This document shows positions 22,845 through 36,389 of a stretch of 64,000 nt of DNA, in pieces. Origin of the DNA: Oehlia diaphana (taxonomy: Eukaryota > Glomeromycota > Glomeromycetes > Glomerales > Glomeraceae); contig QZLH01000292.1 in assembly GCA_003833135.1 (NCBI GenBank), positions 22,755 to 86,754 on the forward strand. The letters run 5' to 3'. The notes beneath the pieces were generated by a model, which had not been told where the DNA came from, did not search any database, and was given only the letters and a program-made list of their open reading frames with translations. The translations under genes and the position numbers were made by a program. The first letter of the stretch is position 1, and each line of letters starts with the position of its first letter.

Positions 22845-24189
22845 TTAATTTTCTGGAATAAACTTTTTCCCAATAAACCTGTAAACTTCATAAAAAGTAT
22901 CATTAGTATTAACTTCTTCTTGAAGTTTATCCAATAAATTTTGATATTCTTCATTATTAATTTCAAGAATTGAAGAGATTGGAGTTTTTAATGCATCGAA
23001 AACCAAAATAAAATCTTCAAGAGCCTGTAATTAAAAATTATTTAATTTAAAAAAAAAGTTATTTAGAAAAAAAAAAAAAGATTCTTTGAAAAGATTCTTT
23101 GAAAATTTCTTGAAAAATTATAATTAAATTGACTTACTAATTTTCCAAATCTACCAGCTGGAGAACCATAATGACCGGAATTTTTCAAAGTATCGATATC
23201 AACAAAACCATTTTCTTGTAAATATCCTGGAATAAGTGGGCATACAATAGGATTCATGTTTTTTGCTTTACAGAATTGAATAACTAAGAAAAAAAAAAAA
23301 AATATTTTTTTTTAAAAAAAAAAAAATAATTAATATATTTTTTCATTGATTTTGATTGAAATAAAATCCAAACCTTACATCCTTTCACCAATTTCTTCAT
23401 ACAAGGACCTTGATTAACAATACGAAAATCGAATTCATGTGATTCGATGTAACCACCAGGTTTTAATATTCTAAATAATTCAGGTAATACGACATTTTTC
23501 CATTCATCTTCTTTTAAGACTGCCAACATTAATCTCATATGTACATAATCAAATGAATTATCATCAAAAGGTAAACGATGAGTAACATTTTGTATTTGAA
23601 ATTCCGTATTGATAGGTTTTATTTCCGAAGGGAAAATTGGAGCAATATCAATTCCTATGAAATGGGAACGAGTGTAATCTGAAGCCATTTCAAGAGTCCA
23701 TGTTGCTGGACCACAACTGAAATTGTAAAAAAAAAAAATTAGTTTGTTAAAAAATAAATCGTGGTACAAGATCAACATACCCTACGTCTAAAACTTTTGC
23801 GCCACATCTAAGAATTTCCTTAACAGGAGCGGAAAAATTACTTTGCCATATATATCGAAGCAGATAATGTTGCATCTGTAATCGATCAACTAGTAAAGCA
23901 ATTCATAATTAATTTCATAATTTAAAGAAATTGATTAATTTCTTTTTTTTTTTGTTCACATACTTTCATCATCATCATTTGGTAAAAGATATTGAATCGA
24001 ATCGTTATTAATATATCTTCTTCCATTTTCAAATTTAAATATAGGTTCATTAAAATTCTCAATTCCTGATAAAGAATTAGAAGTATTATTATCTCTTGAA
24101 GATGAAGATGAATTATTCATACTTGGTTTTTTTTTTAATTTTGATGATAATTTAGATAATTTAGATATTTTAGAGGGTCTATTTCCCAT
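22845..24189 (-). CDS. SAM-dependent methyltransferase (class I), paralogue 2
   Basis: Five exons on the minus strand: 24189-23964, 23889-23781, 23716-23379, 23283-23138, 23024-22845; all GT-AG with consistent phases; about 332 residues. The second intron splits motif I between VLDVG and CGPATWTLEM. Then come FIGIDIAP, HRLPFDDNSFDYVHMR, FRILKPGGYIESHEFD and a C-terminal FYEVYRFIGKK. The fold and order match paralogue 1. The third glycine of the usual GxGxG is replaced (GCGPAT), although the rest of the site looks intact. The N-terminus is MGNRPS, then Ser/Lys-rich and low complexity, again an N-myristoylation-like start. The third exon ends at T|GTAAGG, not four bases later, because only that site keeps the frame. 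Substrate unknown. Confidence 0.9.
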
Positions 24190-26333
24190 CGAATTTTTTT
24201 TTATAATAGTAATTAAATTATCGAATTTATTAACATAGATTTTATTTGAATTTGAAAATATCAATTAATCGATACTCTTGGAATATTAAACTAGGGGTGA
24301 TGATAAACTAAAAAGTCAATTTATCTTTACTTGCTTATTTTTTTTCTTTTTTTTCTAAAAAAAAAAAAAAGAATAATAACAAAGAAAAAGATAGGGAAAG
24401 ATTTTTTGGGAGGGAATAAATTATTTATAACAAAAAAAAAGATCGACTTCAATAGTCAGTTGAAAAGGGGGGTTATGTCGTTGAGAGATGACAAAAAAAT
24501 GTCAAAATTAATTAAAATTAAAAAACATAAAAAAAAAAAATAACCATAAGTGATATTCGTTTTCGAGTTTTTTTATATTTAAAAAAATTGTTTTTTATCC
24601 GTCTCTTTGTGTTAATATTTACCTATTTACCACATGTAGTTTTAATACGGTAAAATTCTCAGTTAAATGTTTCATAATATAATAACGTGCTACAAAATGC
24701 CTTTTCAATTACATTAGTTAATATTTGTTTATTTTATATCTAAATGTTAAAGACGAAGGCTTAGATGGGACAGAAAGAATATAGAACAAATATTCCGAAT
24801 CAAATCTGTTTATTTGCATTTCTTAATTGGTGTGATTGTGATGAAATTTTAATATCAACCCTAATAAGCTATTATTATATAATTACATAAATTATAAAAA
24901 ATAATACATTATTTATTACTATTATTGATGATCATCAAATGAAAATAATACAAATATATTACAAATATTACAAATACAAAAGGGAAACGGAGAGAAACAG
25001 ATTTGTTTTTTTTTCTTAAAAAAATAAAAAAAAAAGTCCTACCGTTTCTCATTATTCTTTTCTTGATAATTTAAATAACATTTTTATTAACTTTTTTTTG
25101 CATCCAAAGATTTTCCTTAATCAAAAATTCTCGTAATTTGCCCTTTCGATATATATATATATGTATTTGGTCGATTAATTTGACGCCAAGAGAATACAAC
25201 CACAATTACTTTTATGGTAAATAGGCTTATTATTTAAAAATCGGGTAAACCGAATAATAAATAATATTATAATGCACGTGAAATTTGTCCAATAATAAAC
25301 TTTAAAACTTTAGAATTCATAAAAAATGTGTATAACATTGCATTTTTATTTATTATTTCTCACTAAAAAAATTCCCACTATCTTCACATCAGATCAATTT
25401 ATCTTATTATCTATTGTTTGACCAATTACCAAATATTTATATCCGTCATAATTCAAAGTTAATACAAATTTCTTCATTCTAATGAAGTTTTAACTAAAAT
25501 AATTAGTATGAACCAATTAAAGCATATTCCGAATCAATTGGTCAAATTAATAATTTATGAAACACAAACCATAAAATTGACATGTATTTTCGCGTCTTAT
25601 ATTTTTTATTTTAAAGAAAGTAAAAGTTTTCCTATTATCCTCGTCATTCTTATTCGAATTCCTAAACCTTTTAGTGCTTAAAAGTTTTAACACAAAAAAT
25701 CCAGTTCTATGTTTGTAACATTTCTCGGAATAGGATATATTTGAAAGGAATCCTGTCTGCTTTCAAAGGAAATTTGTTTATTTATTTATTATTGTTTGTC
25801 ACAGAAATTTTCCGTTAAATTATGAATCAAAAAGACAGTGTAAAAAGGGTGTGAGAATTTTATATTTTATTTTATTGTACAAATTATCAACAAATAAGTA
25901 TACCAAAATTTTTATAATGAACTTTAAATAACATTTATCCGAAGGGTTTATTATATTCAAATAATTATAAACTTTAAATGTTGATCTGTCTCCTTCTATC
26001 GTGCCGATCCAATTCACATTATTTTTTTTCTAAACATAAAAAATTTATAAACTAATACTAATATCAAAACAAATCATTTTATTATGTGACGCCAGATTGA
26101 CGGTTATTACCAAAAAATATAAAAAGTTTTTTAAATTTTAATAAATTTAATATATTTTTAATATATTACAATTAACCTAAATATCCTTTTTTTTTTTCAC
26201 ACAAAATTAATTAATTAATACATAATTAATAATAAAATATCTGATATTACATTCATCAAATTTATAAAATGAGACATTAATATTCGGCATTTTTCTTTTT
26301 CTTTTTTTTTTTTTAAAAAAAATAATTTATTAT

Positions 26334-26334
<1 letters not shown>

Positions 26335-26367
<33 letters not shown>
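26335..26367. repeat. TAT trinucleotide microsatellite
   Basis: Eleven uninterrupted TAT units. Confidence 0.95.
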
Positions 26368-27294
26368 GTTTATTCTTTTTCGTTCCAGAAATTTTTTCTT
26401 TTCGGTTTATTTTAATCTTGGAAAAAATTATTATTAATTAATTTTATTATTATTATAATCTTGGGTATTAAAAAATATTAAAAATTTATTAAAAATTAAG
26501 AAATATTTATTGGGATAATTAATAATTTGGGCACATTTTCGATAATATTAAATAGGTTAACATGATGAAAAGCCACCATCTAACTCTAAAATTTTTGATT
26601 ATCTTAATCTTTTGTTCGACACTATATTAAAGAAAGATTAGGAAGCTTAGAAGTATTTCGTCCCACTCATTAATATGTTTTGATTATTGTGTGCTTTTGT
26701 AACTTTTTTAATTATTGGAACTTTTATATTTCGGAATATCCGGTATCTTGAACTTTAAAAGGACACTAGCTTGATCCATATTTCGGGTATTATTATTATT
26801 ATTTCATGTGATTTTTTTACGCTTTTGCATCTTTATTTTTTCAATTAGTCCGAAATAATTTGCTGAGTAATATCAAATGTGTGAATAGCAAGTCCGATAG
26901 GTTGGCTGAAGGATCAAAAGGATCAAAGATAAAGCCTGTACGATCGTACGATCAGTGCCGATCTAATTATTACGCCTGGTTTCCTTCGGTGATTAATGTT
27001 ACCTAATTTTACATGATACCAACCAAATTACTGGGAGCACAAATCTTGGATTTTATGTTAATACTGGTAGTATTTTAGATGACTGATGACCCGAAATTGC
27101 TTTTTTTGATTATTACCGAAAAATTGAATTATAGCTTTAAATTTGGGTTTAAAAAAAAAATATTCTGACCTAGTATGCTTATTAACTATATGATGGTTGT
27201 CACCTATAAATCACAAAAATCCGAAAACTTATTAATTTATATTGTGTAACTTGTTTTTATAATACTTTATTCTTCATCGTGAGAATTTTTTGTC

Positions 27295-27310
27295 AAATTC
27301 CATGGAATTT
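27295..27310. repeat. Perfect 16-bp palindrome AAATTCCATGGAATTT
   Basis: The sequence equals its own reverse complement. Two more ATTCCAT words follow within 35 bp. It could be a dyad binding site or chance; there is no adjacent gene. Confidence 0.6.
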
Positions 27311-29496
27311 CTATGGATTCCATAAAAATTCCATGTCTGAAATTTTTGTTGTCACTTATTTATTTTTTTCAAAATATCACTTTAATAAAAAATTAAAATA
27401 AGCCGATAATTCATGTCCCTCTATCATTTTATCGGTTTAATTCTTCTTCATGTCACTTATTTCACTTATTTCACTTATTTCAAGATCTATAATTGCGTAC
27501 TATCTGATGTCATAATATGGTCATGATCGTGAAGTGGCAATCATGATGATCGTGAATTGCAAAATAAATATTGATTATAAATAGGAAATTATAAATATGA
27601 ACGATTATGGTAAATACAATTTGAGAAAAATAAATAATAATATTGAATCAGTGATCGTTAAAATCGTCATAAAATCATATCTATAAAATGATCTACATAT
27701 AGTAATCAAATCGAAATTTCATTAATTAAATTTTTTTTTTTTAATCGGTTAAATAGACAAAATGTTAAGAACTCAAATTATAATATAAAATGCATATTTA
27801 TTATATAAATGCATATTTATTATTACAAATTCTCCATAGAGGGTATAGTAAGAATTTTTCTATACATGTAAATCTAATGTAGATGGTATTACTGTAATTT
27901 CAACGCGTGTGCTAATTTTACTTATTCTTTGAGCGCAGTGACGAGAAATTTTGATTTTTATACCCGTCCTTTGATTTGATTTGTTTATTGTGGATATAAA
28001 ACTGACTATTTCATATTAAAATGACAATGTTAGTTGACCATCAAATTTTAGCAAGTGTCGATCATGTATCGATCAATTTTTTTTATCTAAGCCACATCAA
28101 GTTCGTTTCTCATAATAAAAATTTTAGTTTTTAATATTTTTTGTCAATTATTCTTTTGATATTTACGCTTTATTGAACATATTTTATAAGTATATAAAGT
28201 TTTTATAATAAAAAACTTATATCCTTTAAAAGTTTAAAACTTTAAATCACAGAGATTAACAATAAATCACGATAAAATCAAAAAAAATAGGAATCACAGT
28301 AAAGTTTTTATAATGAAAGTTGTCCTTTTAACCTATTTATAAGTTGATATAATGTATATTTAGAAATGTTTATTGCATATTTCTCTAAAAAAAATTGATG
28401 GTTAAAGGTAAATTCTTAATAATAATAATTTTTTTTTTTTTGTGATTTCTAATATTAGAAATAAAAAAATAATTTTATGAGGATCAAATAGTTTGGTGAT
28501 AGGAGGTGCTATTGTATGTATAATTATGAGTCCTATTTATGAGTTTTATTTATTTTGTTAGTTGTGCTCTTTTTTTTTTTTAAAAAAAAAATTGTTTTAT
28601 AATTATTAATTACATTTTCTATTAGCGTTAGAGATACTGTATATTGTATGACAATAAATTAATGTATTAGATCAAACAAAACTTATGAAAAATTATGTTT
28701 TAAATAATTTTGATGATTTAAGAAGTTTTTTTTTTTATAGATTTTATTTACTTTATTCATATATCTTCAATAATATAATTTTATTTTAATATTTTATCAT
28801 ATTTTTATATAGAAATTTACATACTGTATATATTTTACAATTATTTATTTATTATGAAAATAATTATAATTCAAATTAATTGACATTTTCCTATTTTATT
28901 TATACGGATTATTATTATGTTTAAATTTTTTAGTTTTTAAATTTTATTATTATATATTTTCCAAAAATTCTTAATAATAAAATCAAACGCGTTTACGATT
29001 TTTCGATTATGCATTTTATGCATTTTGGTTGGTTATATATCACATGATTGCCAATCATTTGCGGTTTGTGTTTTGTTTTGTGTTTTGATGATCTTCAGCA
29101 ATTTTTGAAATCTATTAAACATACTGTATATATTTTTATGAAATAGAAAAAGTCGATTAATTTTAATTCAACAAGAATTCAGGCAAGTTTAACGAAATGA
29201 TCAGGTTAGTGATCGAATAGACTTAAATCTTAGCTTGTCAGTTATGTTTTGAATGTTAAGCTTTTTCTAGATTTTTTATGAATCATTGCAAGAAATAAAA
29301 GAAATAACAAAATTGTTGAATTTACGAACTTTTAATATTATTATTATTATAGCATGCTAATAAATTGTTTTGTCAAATACGGCACGTTAAATACGGCACT
29401 AAAAAACACATTCTCTTAGAAGATAACAAATAATAGAACGATCTTTACTAATAATTACTAGTACAGTATTTCATATACTTGATATACTTGTCGTTT

Positions 29497-29672
29497 GATG
29501 GGCGTATATCCTACAGGGAATTTTAATATACAAGTACAGTATAACCAAAAATTCTTGATATTAATATTAAACACACCGGAATTACTTGCAGACTTGATAA
29601 TTAAATATTTGGGATGATAAAACAGAAAATAGACCAACTGCTAAAGAATTATATCAAATCTTAAATACTATG
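29497..29672 (+). pseudogene. Protein kinase C-lobe relic
   Basis: Reads DGR, then after a degraded gap TPELLADLIIKY, a one-base frameshift, and WDDKTENRPTAKELYQILNT. This matches the end of the kinase domain in the large tyrosine-kinase-like family of AM fungi (DGRRP...TPE...ELI..CW...RPTAKELYQIL). The gap contains a TACAGTA word. No N-lobe, HRD or DFG part was found nearby. It is a decayed fragment. Confidence 0.7.
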
Positions 29673-29980
29673 ATACTATAGTATTAAAATTATAAAATTA
29701 TAAAATGTCGTAAAAAATCAAATAATAAATCTTATGATAATAAATAAATTTTATTACTTTTAATGTTTGCATCCTTTTTCTTTATTACAAAATAAAAAAC
29801 TTTTCAAAAAAATTCACTAAATTATAAAAATTAATTGTCGAAAAATAATTCGTAAAATACAAATACCAGTAGTAAATAATGCATATTTTCGTCATAGCCA
29901 AAAATAATTCAGTCCAATTGTATCAAAATACTTGTTGATGCAGGTAAATTGTTCATCTAAAATGTCTTACCCGAATTCTT

Positions 29981-30040
29981 ATCAATAAATTATAAGCAAT
30001 ACTTATAAATTATAAGCAATATTTATAAATTATAAGCAAT
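29981..30040. repeat. Three direct copies of a 20-bp unit
   Basis: The core TATAAATTATAAGCAAT is present three times head to tail; the first copy begins slightly degenerate. Confidence 0.85.
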
Positions 30041-32231
30041 ATTTTGAATTAATTTCAAATAAATCACTTACAGCTTTGGTAAAGGCTAATATTTTATATG
30101 AAATTGGACCAATAAAGTATATAGTATGAATCTAGACGAAATTATCAACTCTACAGTAATATACACTGCTGTTTGTCTTTTTTAAAACGATACTTCACTT
30201 CATTGAAGGTCTTTTCTACAAAATTGGTAAACCGGTAAAGTATATGGACCAATAAAGTAAGTACATGGGTAAATTAATATCAAAAACATTTTCAATAAAA
30301 GGTACTAGTTAAAGATCGTACCTGCAATAATATCTGAGTGTAACGCAAAAGTATATTTTCTTGGAAAGATTATCCATTAATATTCTACCACACAAGTTTC
30401 ACCACCCATATCCTACCACCTACTGTATATCTAATAGTTGATTCAAGCGTGATGATAGAATTTTTAGATTATACAGTACATAATGTCGATAAACTGTTTT
30501 CCCGAACGTATATCGCATATTCTCGTCGTTCAGCAAATTCGCAAGTTCTGAAAATGATTTCCCCAATATCATTATAAAAATGATCGTACCTATCATGTTC
30601 ATCTACATTCTATACGTTTTTATCCTTTGGAAAGACAATTTTTATTAAAATCGAATTGTTTGACTTATAGATTATTGACAACTACGATAATATGACAAAG
30701 TTAAGGATGATGCAAGTGGTTAAAGAATTTTTGAAAGATTTCTTAGACCTAAGTACTATTCAATATATATACCCAGGATCAACTTTAAAGGAAATATCTC
30801 ACGTAATATCGTTAATGAAACCAGTCAATACCTACCTCAATTGTTACTTCCAAAACTGAAGATTAAAAATAATTTCTCAAAATAAATAATTAATACGTTC
30901 CTAATTTTTGTAGAAAAAATTAAAATTATATTATTAGATTTGCATGTAATCATGTAATCCAATATCTGATATGGAAATACACATTAGTGATCGACAATGA
31001 TCTGCAAATCTAACAACAATGAAGTGATCAACAAGGATCGGCGAACGTGAAAATAAAGGTTTTCGATAAAGTACTGTATATAATGTTTTGTCATTATAGT
31101 TACTAATATTAAATAAATCTCTATAAAATAATTTTGGGAAATATAAATTTTGAAATTATCATCAAACTCTTCCTAAAGGAAAAATTAGAAAATTATCAAT
31201 AATTATGCAAATATCTAATGAATTTTAATGCATCATCATGAAAAACTTTCTAAAAGGAAATAAAATAATTTATAAATAAGTAGAAAATCTCATAGATTTA
31301 CTTATTATTACATTAGATCTCTTACCATATAACTCGTGATATCCTATACCATCTTGTTTAATGACAAGATGATGATAATATGTTATTCTTGGTGATGTTA
31401 TTCTTTACGATGAAATATAATTAATATAATCAAATATATATGTAATAAACTAGTACTTTTGATGTAATCTTTGTAATCTATATAATCGTTCTCAAATTAG
31501 CTAAATCAGAATTAAGATAAAAGCTAAGTAAGTAAGGTTATTATCGTAAAATTTTAAAAAGCGTGTTAATAAAGAAAAACTGACAAGATATTATTTTGAA
31601 TAGAGTATTTAACATCAAATTGAACTCATTTTTTAATATATTTTATTACCTTTCATGATGTTAATCCTATATATAGGATATATTCTATCAATGAATTCTA
31701 AGCATTTCAACGTTTTAAACACGAATATATTACTTTAACATTATTAATTATTATATTTACGAATTAAATTTTTTTTTTTTTCTTTACAATAACATAATAA
31801 ATAAAAAGGTAGTATTCATAAAAAATTTTTGAATTCAGAACGAAAAAAAAATGTAAAAAAATGGAACTATATAATAACTCGTAAATTATTTTCTTTGTGT
31901 AATTGATTTCTGGCTAGGGGTATATTACCATATTAGTTTATTATGAATTTAATCAATTTAGAAAGAATATTTGAGGGGTTTGAATTAAACGGGTTAAATG
32001 AAACTTAGTAAATTGTTCGGAAAAATACGGAAAATCGGAATGTTTATGTTGTACTTGCATAGAAACCATAAAGGGGGCATTTAAACATATGTTATATGAG
32101 ATAGAGATAGAGGAAATAGAGGATGTTTAATATGTTTAATACTTGAAAAAAGATGAATGAAATCGGAATTTTTCGGTTTAACAGTATACAAAGGATATTT
32201 TATTATCTACGTTTTATCTCCGTATTTTTTC

Positions 32232-32262
<31 letters not shown>

Positions 32263-34449
32263 ATTTTATTTAATTAAAGAGAATATTCTAAATTAATTAT
32301 TAAAAGTAGTTTCTATTAAACATATGCAATACAAACATCATGACGGCTGTCCAACCTATCAGCCTCATTCTCGTGTTACTATCCTTTGACGACTTGACCA
32401 GCATATATTGTAATACATACATATTAATGAGGATATAGGTCATTTTTAAGTACTGTAATATCTTTTGTAATACTTTTTAAAACTTTACTATATCTTTATT
32501 CGCGTGACATCTAATTTATAGAATTCGAATAAAAAATATTTTTTACGTGAAAGAACTGTGAGAAACTGGGAAAGACTATTCTGACGGACGGACGCAACTT
32601 TTATGAATCAGTTGAATCACGTCATAGTACATTATTTGTAACAAAAATTTATTTCATTGTAAATCATAAATCACAAAAGGATATACTTAAATAATTTACT
32701 TTCAAAATATTAACCTATTAAGGATGTTATAATAACTTTTTTAACAAAAAATCATTCATTGATATTATCCATTTAAGTAATTAAAGTTAAAAAAGTATGA
32801 ACAATAAAGAACAAAATAAGATAATGATTTATATTGTTACATAACAAAACAGATTGCTCAATTGAATGTTATACCAAGTATCATTTTTCTAAAATTTTAA
32901 GGAAATTACCCAGATTATTCAAGGTATATTTATTCAAAGGATATTAATGTTTAATTTTGGTGTTACAAACTCTTTCATTTTATTGTATCCATGAGAGATT
33001 TGTTTAAAAAAAAAATTGGATTTACACAACACACGTCTTTTTTTTAAAAATGAATAAATTTACGTCATATAAATATTGTAAACATTGTCTATTGAACCTC
33101 CGAAATAGAATATGAATCCTTTATGCATATAAGGTTGACTCCGTAAACTTAAAACAAGGTAACCAGCCATAAATCTATTACTGAATTCATATTAAACACG
33201 TTATGATGTAAAATTACACACATTATACACATTGGTAAGTTATTCATGCAAGATTACGACAAAAATGTAAAACTATTTTGGTTTGACAAAAAGCACACGA
33301 TTATGTCCAAATCGGGTAAGAAATGTAACATGGATTGGGAGCCAATCCACGAGAAAATCTAATAAACGAATTGACAAAAAGTTTTTGATAATTTGGTCAA
33401 GAAGACTTATTTAATTTAATGTAAAAAATTATAGAATTCAAAAAAAATTTAATCTTTTTGAGCTTATTAGATAAGAAAGTATGAACCTGCCTTTATAAAA
33501 TAAAATAAATAATTTATATAGCATCAGTTTTTTTTTTACAGATTTTTTTCTCAAAGTATTCAAAAATCATGCCCCAAAAATTGCAAGGATATTGCAGATT
33601 TCTCATAAGGTTAATTCTATAATTAGATTTATAGATATTAAAGGGCTTTCTTTTTTATTTTTGATTTTGTATGCAAAATCTTTAGATTTGATTGTAAATT
33701 AGATTCCTTTTTTTTTTTTTACCAAATGAAGATGTAACTTACGCAATTTGCCATGTTACGTATGTTTACGTATATGATATTCAATCAACTTTTTACATTA
33801 TTGGTTTGGCAATTTAAAGTAAACCCGAAACTAAAATTATTTGGATCAAAAAAAAAAAAAAAGAATTTTTAGGTTCTTTCTTACAAAAAAAAAATTTTTT
33901 TTTTTTAACCGAAAATCTGTAACGACCTTATATGAACGACATTAGAATAAAACTATACAAAAAATAATTTACAAAGTTTAATAACTTTTATTTCATAAGG
34001 TATGTTTTTATGTTTATTCGACATCTTAAAATCGAAGAATGTTGATTCTAACATATGAATAACGCAAAGTAATTATATATATATATTTTTTTTTGTAATT
34101 GTTATTATTGCTAATACTTTTTTTAGATTCTTTTTTTTTTTTTTTTTTTTCTTAAAAAGAAAAATTATAAAATAAAGAATAATAATTTCGTAGAAAAAAG
34201 AAAAACCCTTTTTTATATAAATATAAAAAAAGATCTATTGATGTACTGTTCTGCTATTTTTTTAAAAAAAAATTTTTTTGACTTAAGGGAGAAAAAAAAA
34301 ACTTATGTCTCTATTTTAGTATTTATAAATGGTAAGATGACTTATTAATTTATTTAGTATATTATATATACTATAATGAATTAAATTATAAAAACGAAAA
34401 AAAAAATTTCTTTCATATTTTGATTTCTTTTTTGAACGTCTTTCAATTA

Positions 34450-35139
34450 TTAATCATTAAGAATATTTGAATCAGAAGTCGATGTATCTTGATGATGATT
34501 CCATGATTGAGAAGGTAACGTTGATTCGAAGATTTTCCTTCTAGCGAATTCTTCCTTTTCTTTTTCGACTCTATTTGCTTTAAACATGTATTCGTGAATC
34601 CTTTCACTACATTTTTCAAGTATTTCATATACTTGTTTCACCTCTTGAGATGATTCACCCCAAAGAGAAGCTAAAATGTTGATTTCTTGATCCAGGGTTT
34701 TAGTTGATGAAGTAGAAGAATAATTATTCAAATTTCTACCAGAACCAGGACGAGAGATGGAAGTAGAAGGAAGATTCGTACAATTTGCAACAATCGGGTT
34801 AGCGGATAATTTTGGTTTTGGTGATAAAATTTCTTTATGTATTATATTAATGTAATCACGTTTAAAAAGTGTACGAGCGCTTAAATGATGATGAAATGCG
34901 TATGGCGATTTACACTTGTGAGATGGGATTAGAAGACTATGTAACGGTTGATGAATTGTTTTTTCAATGAATTCGCGTGTAATTGAAGAAGGATATGAAT
35001 CTATTGCGGAGTCTATGATATAGTCGAGAGATTTAGGATCAGGAATTGGATGGTCATATTTACAATCTGGGTCATGTGAGTATATATCATCTATCGTTTG
35101 TTGGGATGAATTGCTATCATCTTGTGAAGAAGAAGACAT
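34450..35139 (-). CDS. HMG-box-like protein with an apparently split box
   Basis: Single-exon frame of 229 residues. It opens Ser/Gln/Asp-rich. A first half-box is visible at ~80-110 (CKSPYAFHHHLSARTLFKRD, like the RPPNAFILYRR start of MATA-HMG boxes). After ~45 residues of Ser/Asn/Pro-rich sequence (SISRPGSGRNLNNYSSTSS) comes the remainder at ~150-190 (DQEINILASLWGESSQEVKQVY, like eIS.i.g.lWk.ep.evK..y). The C-terminal part is charged and coiled-coil-like (RVEKEKEEFARRK). The HMG reading is my inference from pattern. The alternative is an unrelated protein with a chance resemblance. A run of 50 T lies directly upstream of the start codon. Confidence 0.7.
   Translation of the reverse strand: MSSSSQDDSNSSQQTIDDIYSHDPDCKYDHPIPDPKSLDYIIDSAIDSYPSSITREFIEKTIHQPLHSLLIPSHKCKSPYAFHHHLSARTLFKRDYINIIHKEILSPKPKLSANPIVANCTNLPSTSISRPGSGRNLNNYSSTSSTKTLDQEINILASLWGESSQEVKQVYEILEKCSERIHEYMFKANRVEKEKEEFARRKIFESTLPSQSWNHHQDTSTSDSNILND

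Positions 35140-35141
<2 letters not shown>

Positions 35142-35191
<50 letters not shown>
35142..35191. repeat. 50-nt T homopolymer (A tract on the gene strand)
   Basis: Fifty consecutive T, ending only two bases from the start codon of the HMG-like gene, so the mRNA leader would be almost pure A. Exact length is assembly-sensitive. Confidence 0.9.
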
Positions 35192-35194
<3 letters not shown>

Positions 35195-36349
35195 GAAGAA
35201 AGTAAATTGAATGTTGAGGAAAAAAAAAATTATTTGATATATATATATTATTTTTTTTAGTTTTTTTTTTAGTTTTTTTTTTATAATAAAATTTTTTTTT
35301 TTTGAAGTTAAAAAAAAAAAAAAATGAAAAAAATTATGAATTCAAACAAAATTAAAATATTTAGGAGTTTTTTATAATAAAATCATTGGGATATATTAAA
35401 CAATAAAAGTATATAATTTTAAGGTTACGGTCATACAATATAATTCCATTCAACAATTATTCAAAATGAATCTTACTTTAATAGATTGATAGGATAAAAC
35501 CACCATTACAGTATATAATAGAATAGAATACTGATTTGGAGAGTTTCTTGTTTTTTTTTCAATTGCTTTTTTTTACCAACTTTATTTTTTTTTTAACCAA
35601 AAAAAAAAAAAAAAAAAATTAAATATAAAAAAAAAAATAAAAAAAAAAATGTAAAAAAAAAAAAAAAAAAAAAAAAGGAAAAAAAAAAATATTTAAAAAA
35701 TAAATAAAAAAAAAAAGTACGAATACTTTAAAGAAAAATGAGTCGATATTATTTGTTATGATGATGTCATTTAACATTAAAATGTATCACTTGATAATCA
35801 ATATAATGATATACTTTTTTTTTTTACTTAATACTTACTACTAACTAACTACTTTTTTAAAAATTTTTGAAAAAAATCCGCAGAAAATTTTTTTTTTTTT
35901 CTTTCTTTACTTTCAAAAAAATTTCATTAAATAACATTTAATACAAAGCCTTCTTACAAACTTGCATATCTTTAAGTTGCATATCATATCTTTTAAGTGA
36001 TAATTTCATCATACATAATGAATTTTCATTGGTTATTTTTATATATAAACATATACATATATATATATTTTTTTTCTTGACAAACGGTAGTAGTTAGAAC
36101 GCCTTTGATTTATTTATTTAAACCAAAAAAAATTTTTTTTTTCTGGATATTTCTGTAGATTTTGGGAGATAACTAGTTTGTGTTGTACGATCTCCTTTTT
36201 TTTTTTCAAAACTTGAATCTTTTTTAGTGTCACATTAAAAATATTTAATTTCACCCGAATATCAATAAGATTCGGTGATTACCTTTACTATTTGCGAATA
36301 TGTACTATTTTATTAAAAATAAAAGGGGTAAAAGTATAAAAAGTGAGTG

Positions 36350-36389
<40 letters not shown>

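Larger units (their letters stand above)
24190..34449. other. ~10-kb gene-poor region
   Basis: No intact gene was found on either strand. It contains a frameshifted kinase relic (29497-29672), simple repeats (26335-26367, 29981-30040), a 9-bp CACTTATTT repeat near 27453-27482, a perfect 16-bp palindrome (27295-27310), and five of the TACTGTATAT motifs within 28.6-31.1 kb. The longest frames (25820-26017, 30420-30602) have no recognisable domain. Genes made only of short exons could have been missed. Confidence 0.5.

Noticed and set aside
25820..26017. 65-codon minus-strand frame with an NWIGTIEGDRSTFKV start
   Set aside because: Looked briefly like an exon, but no recognisable domain or matching neighbours were found.
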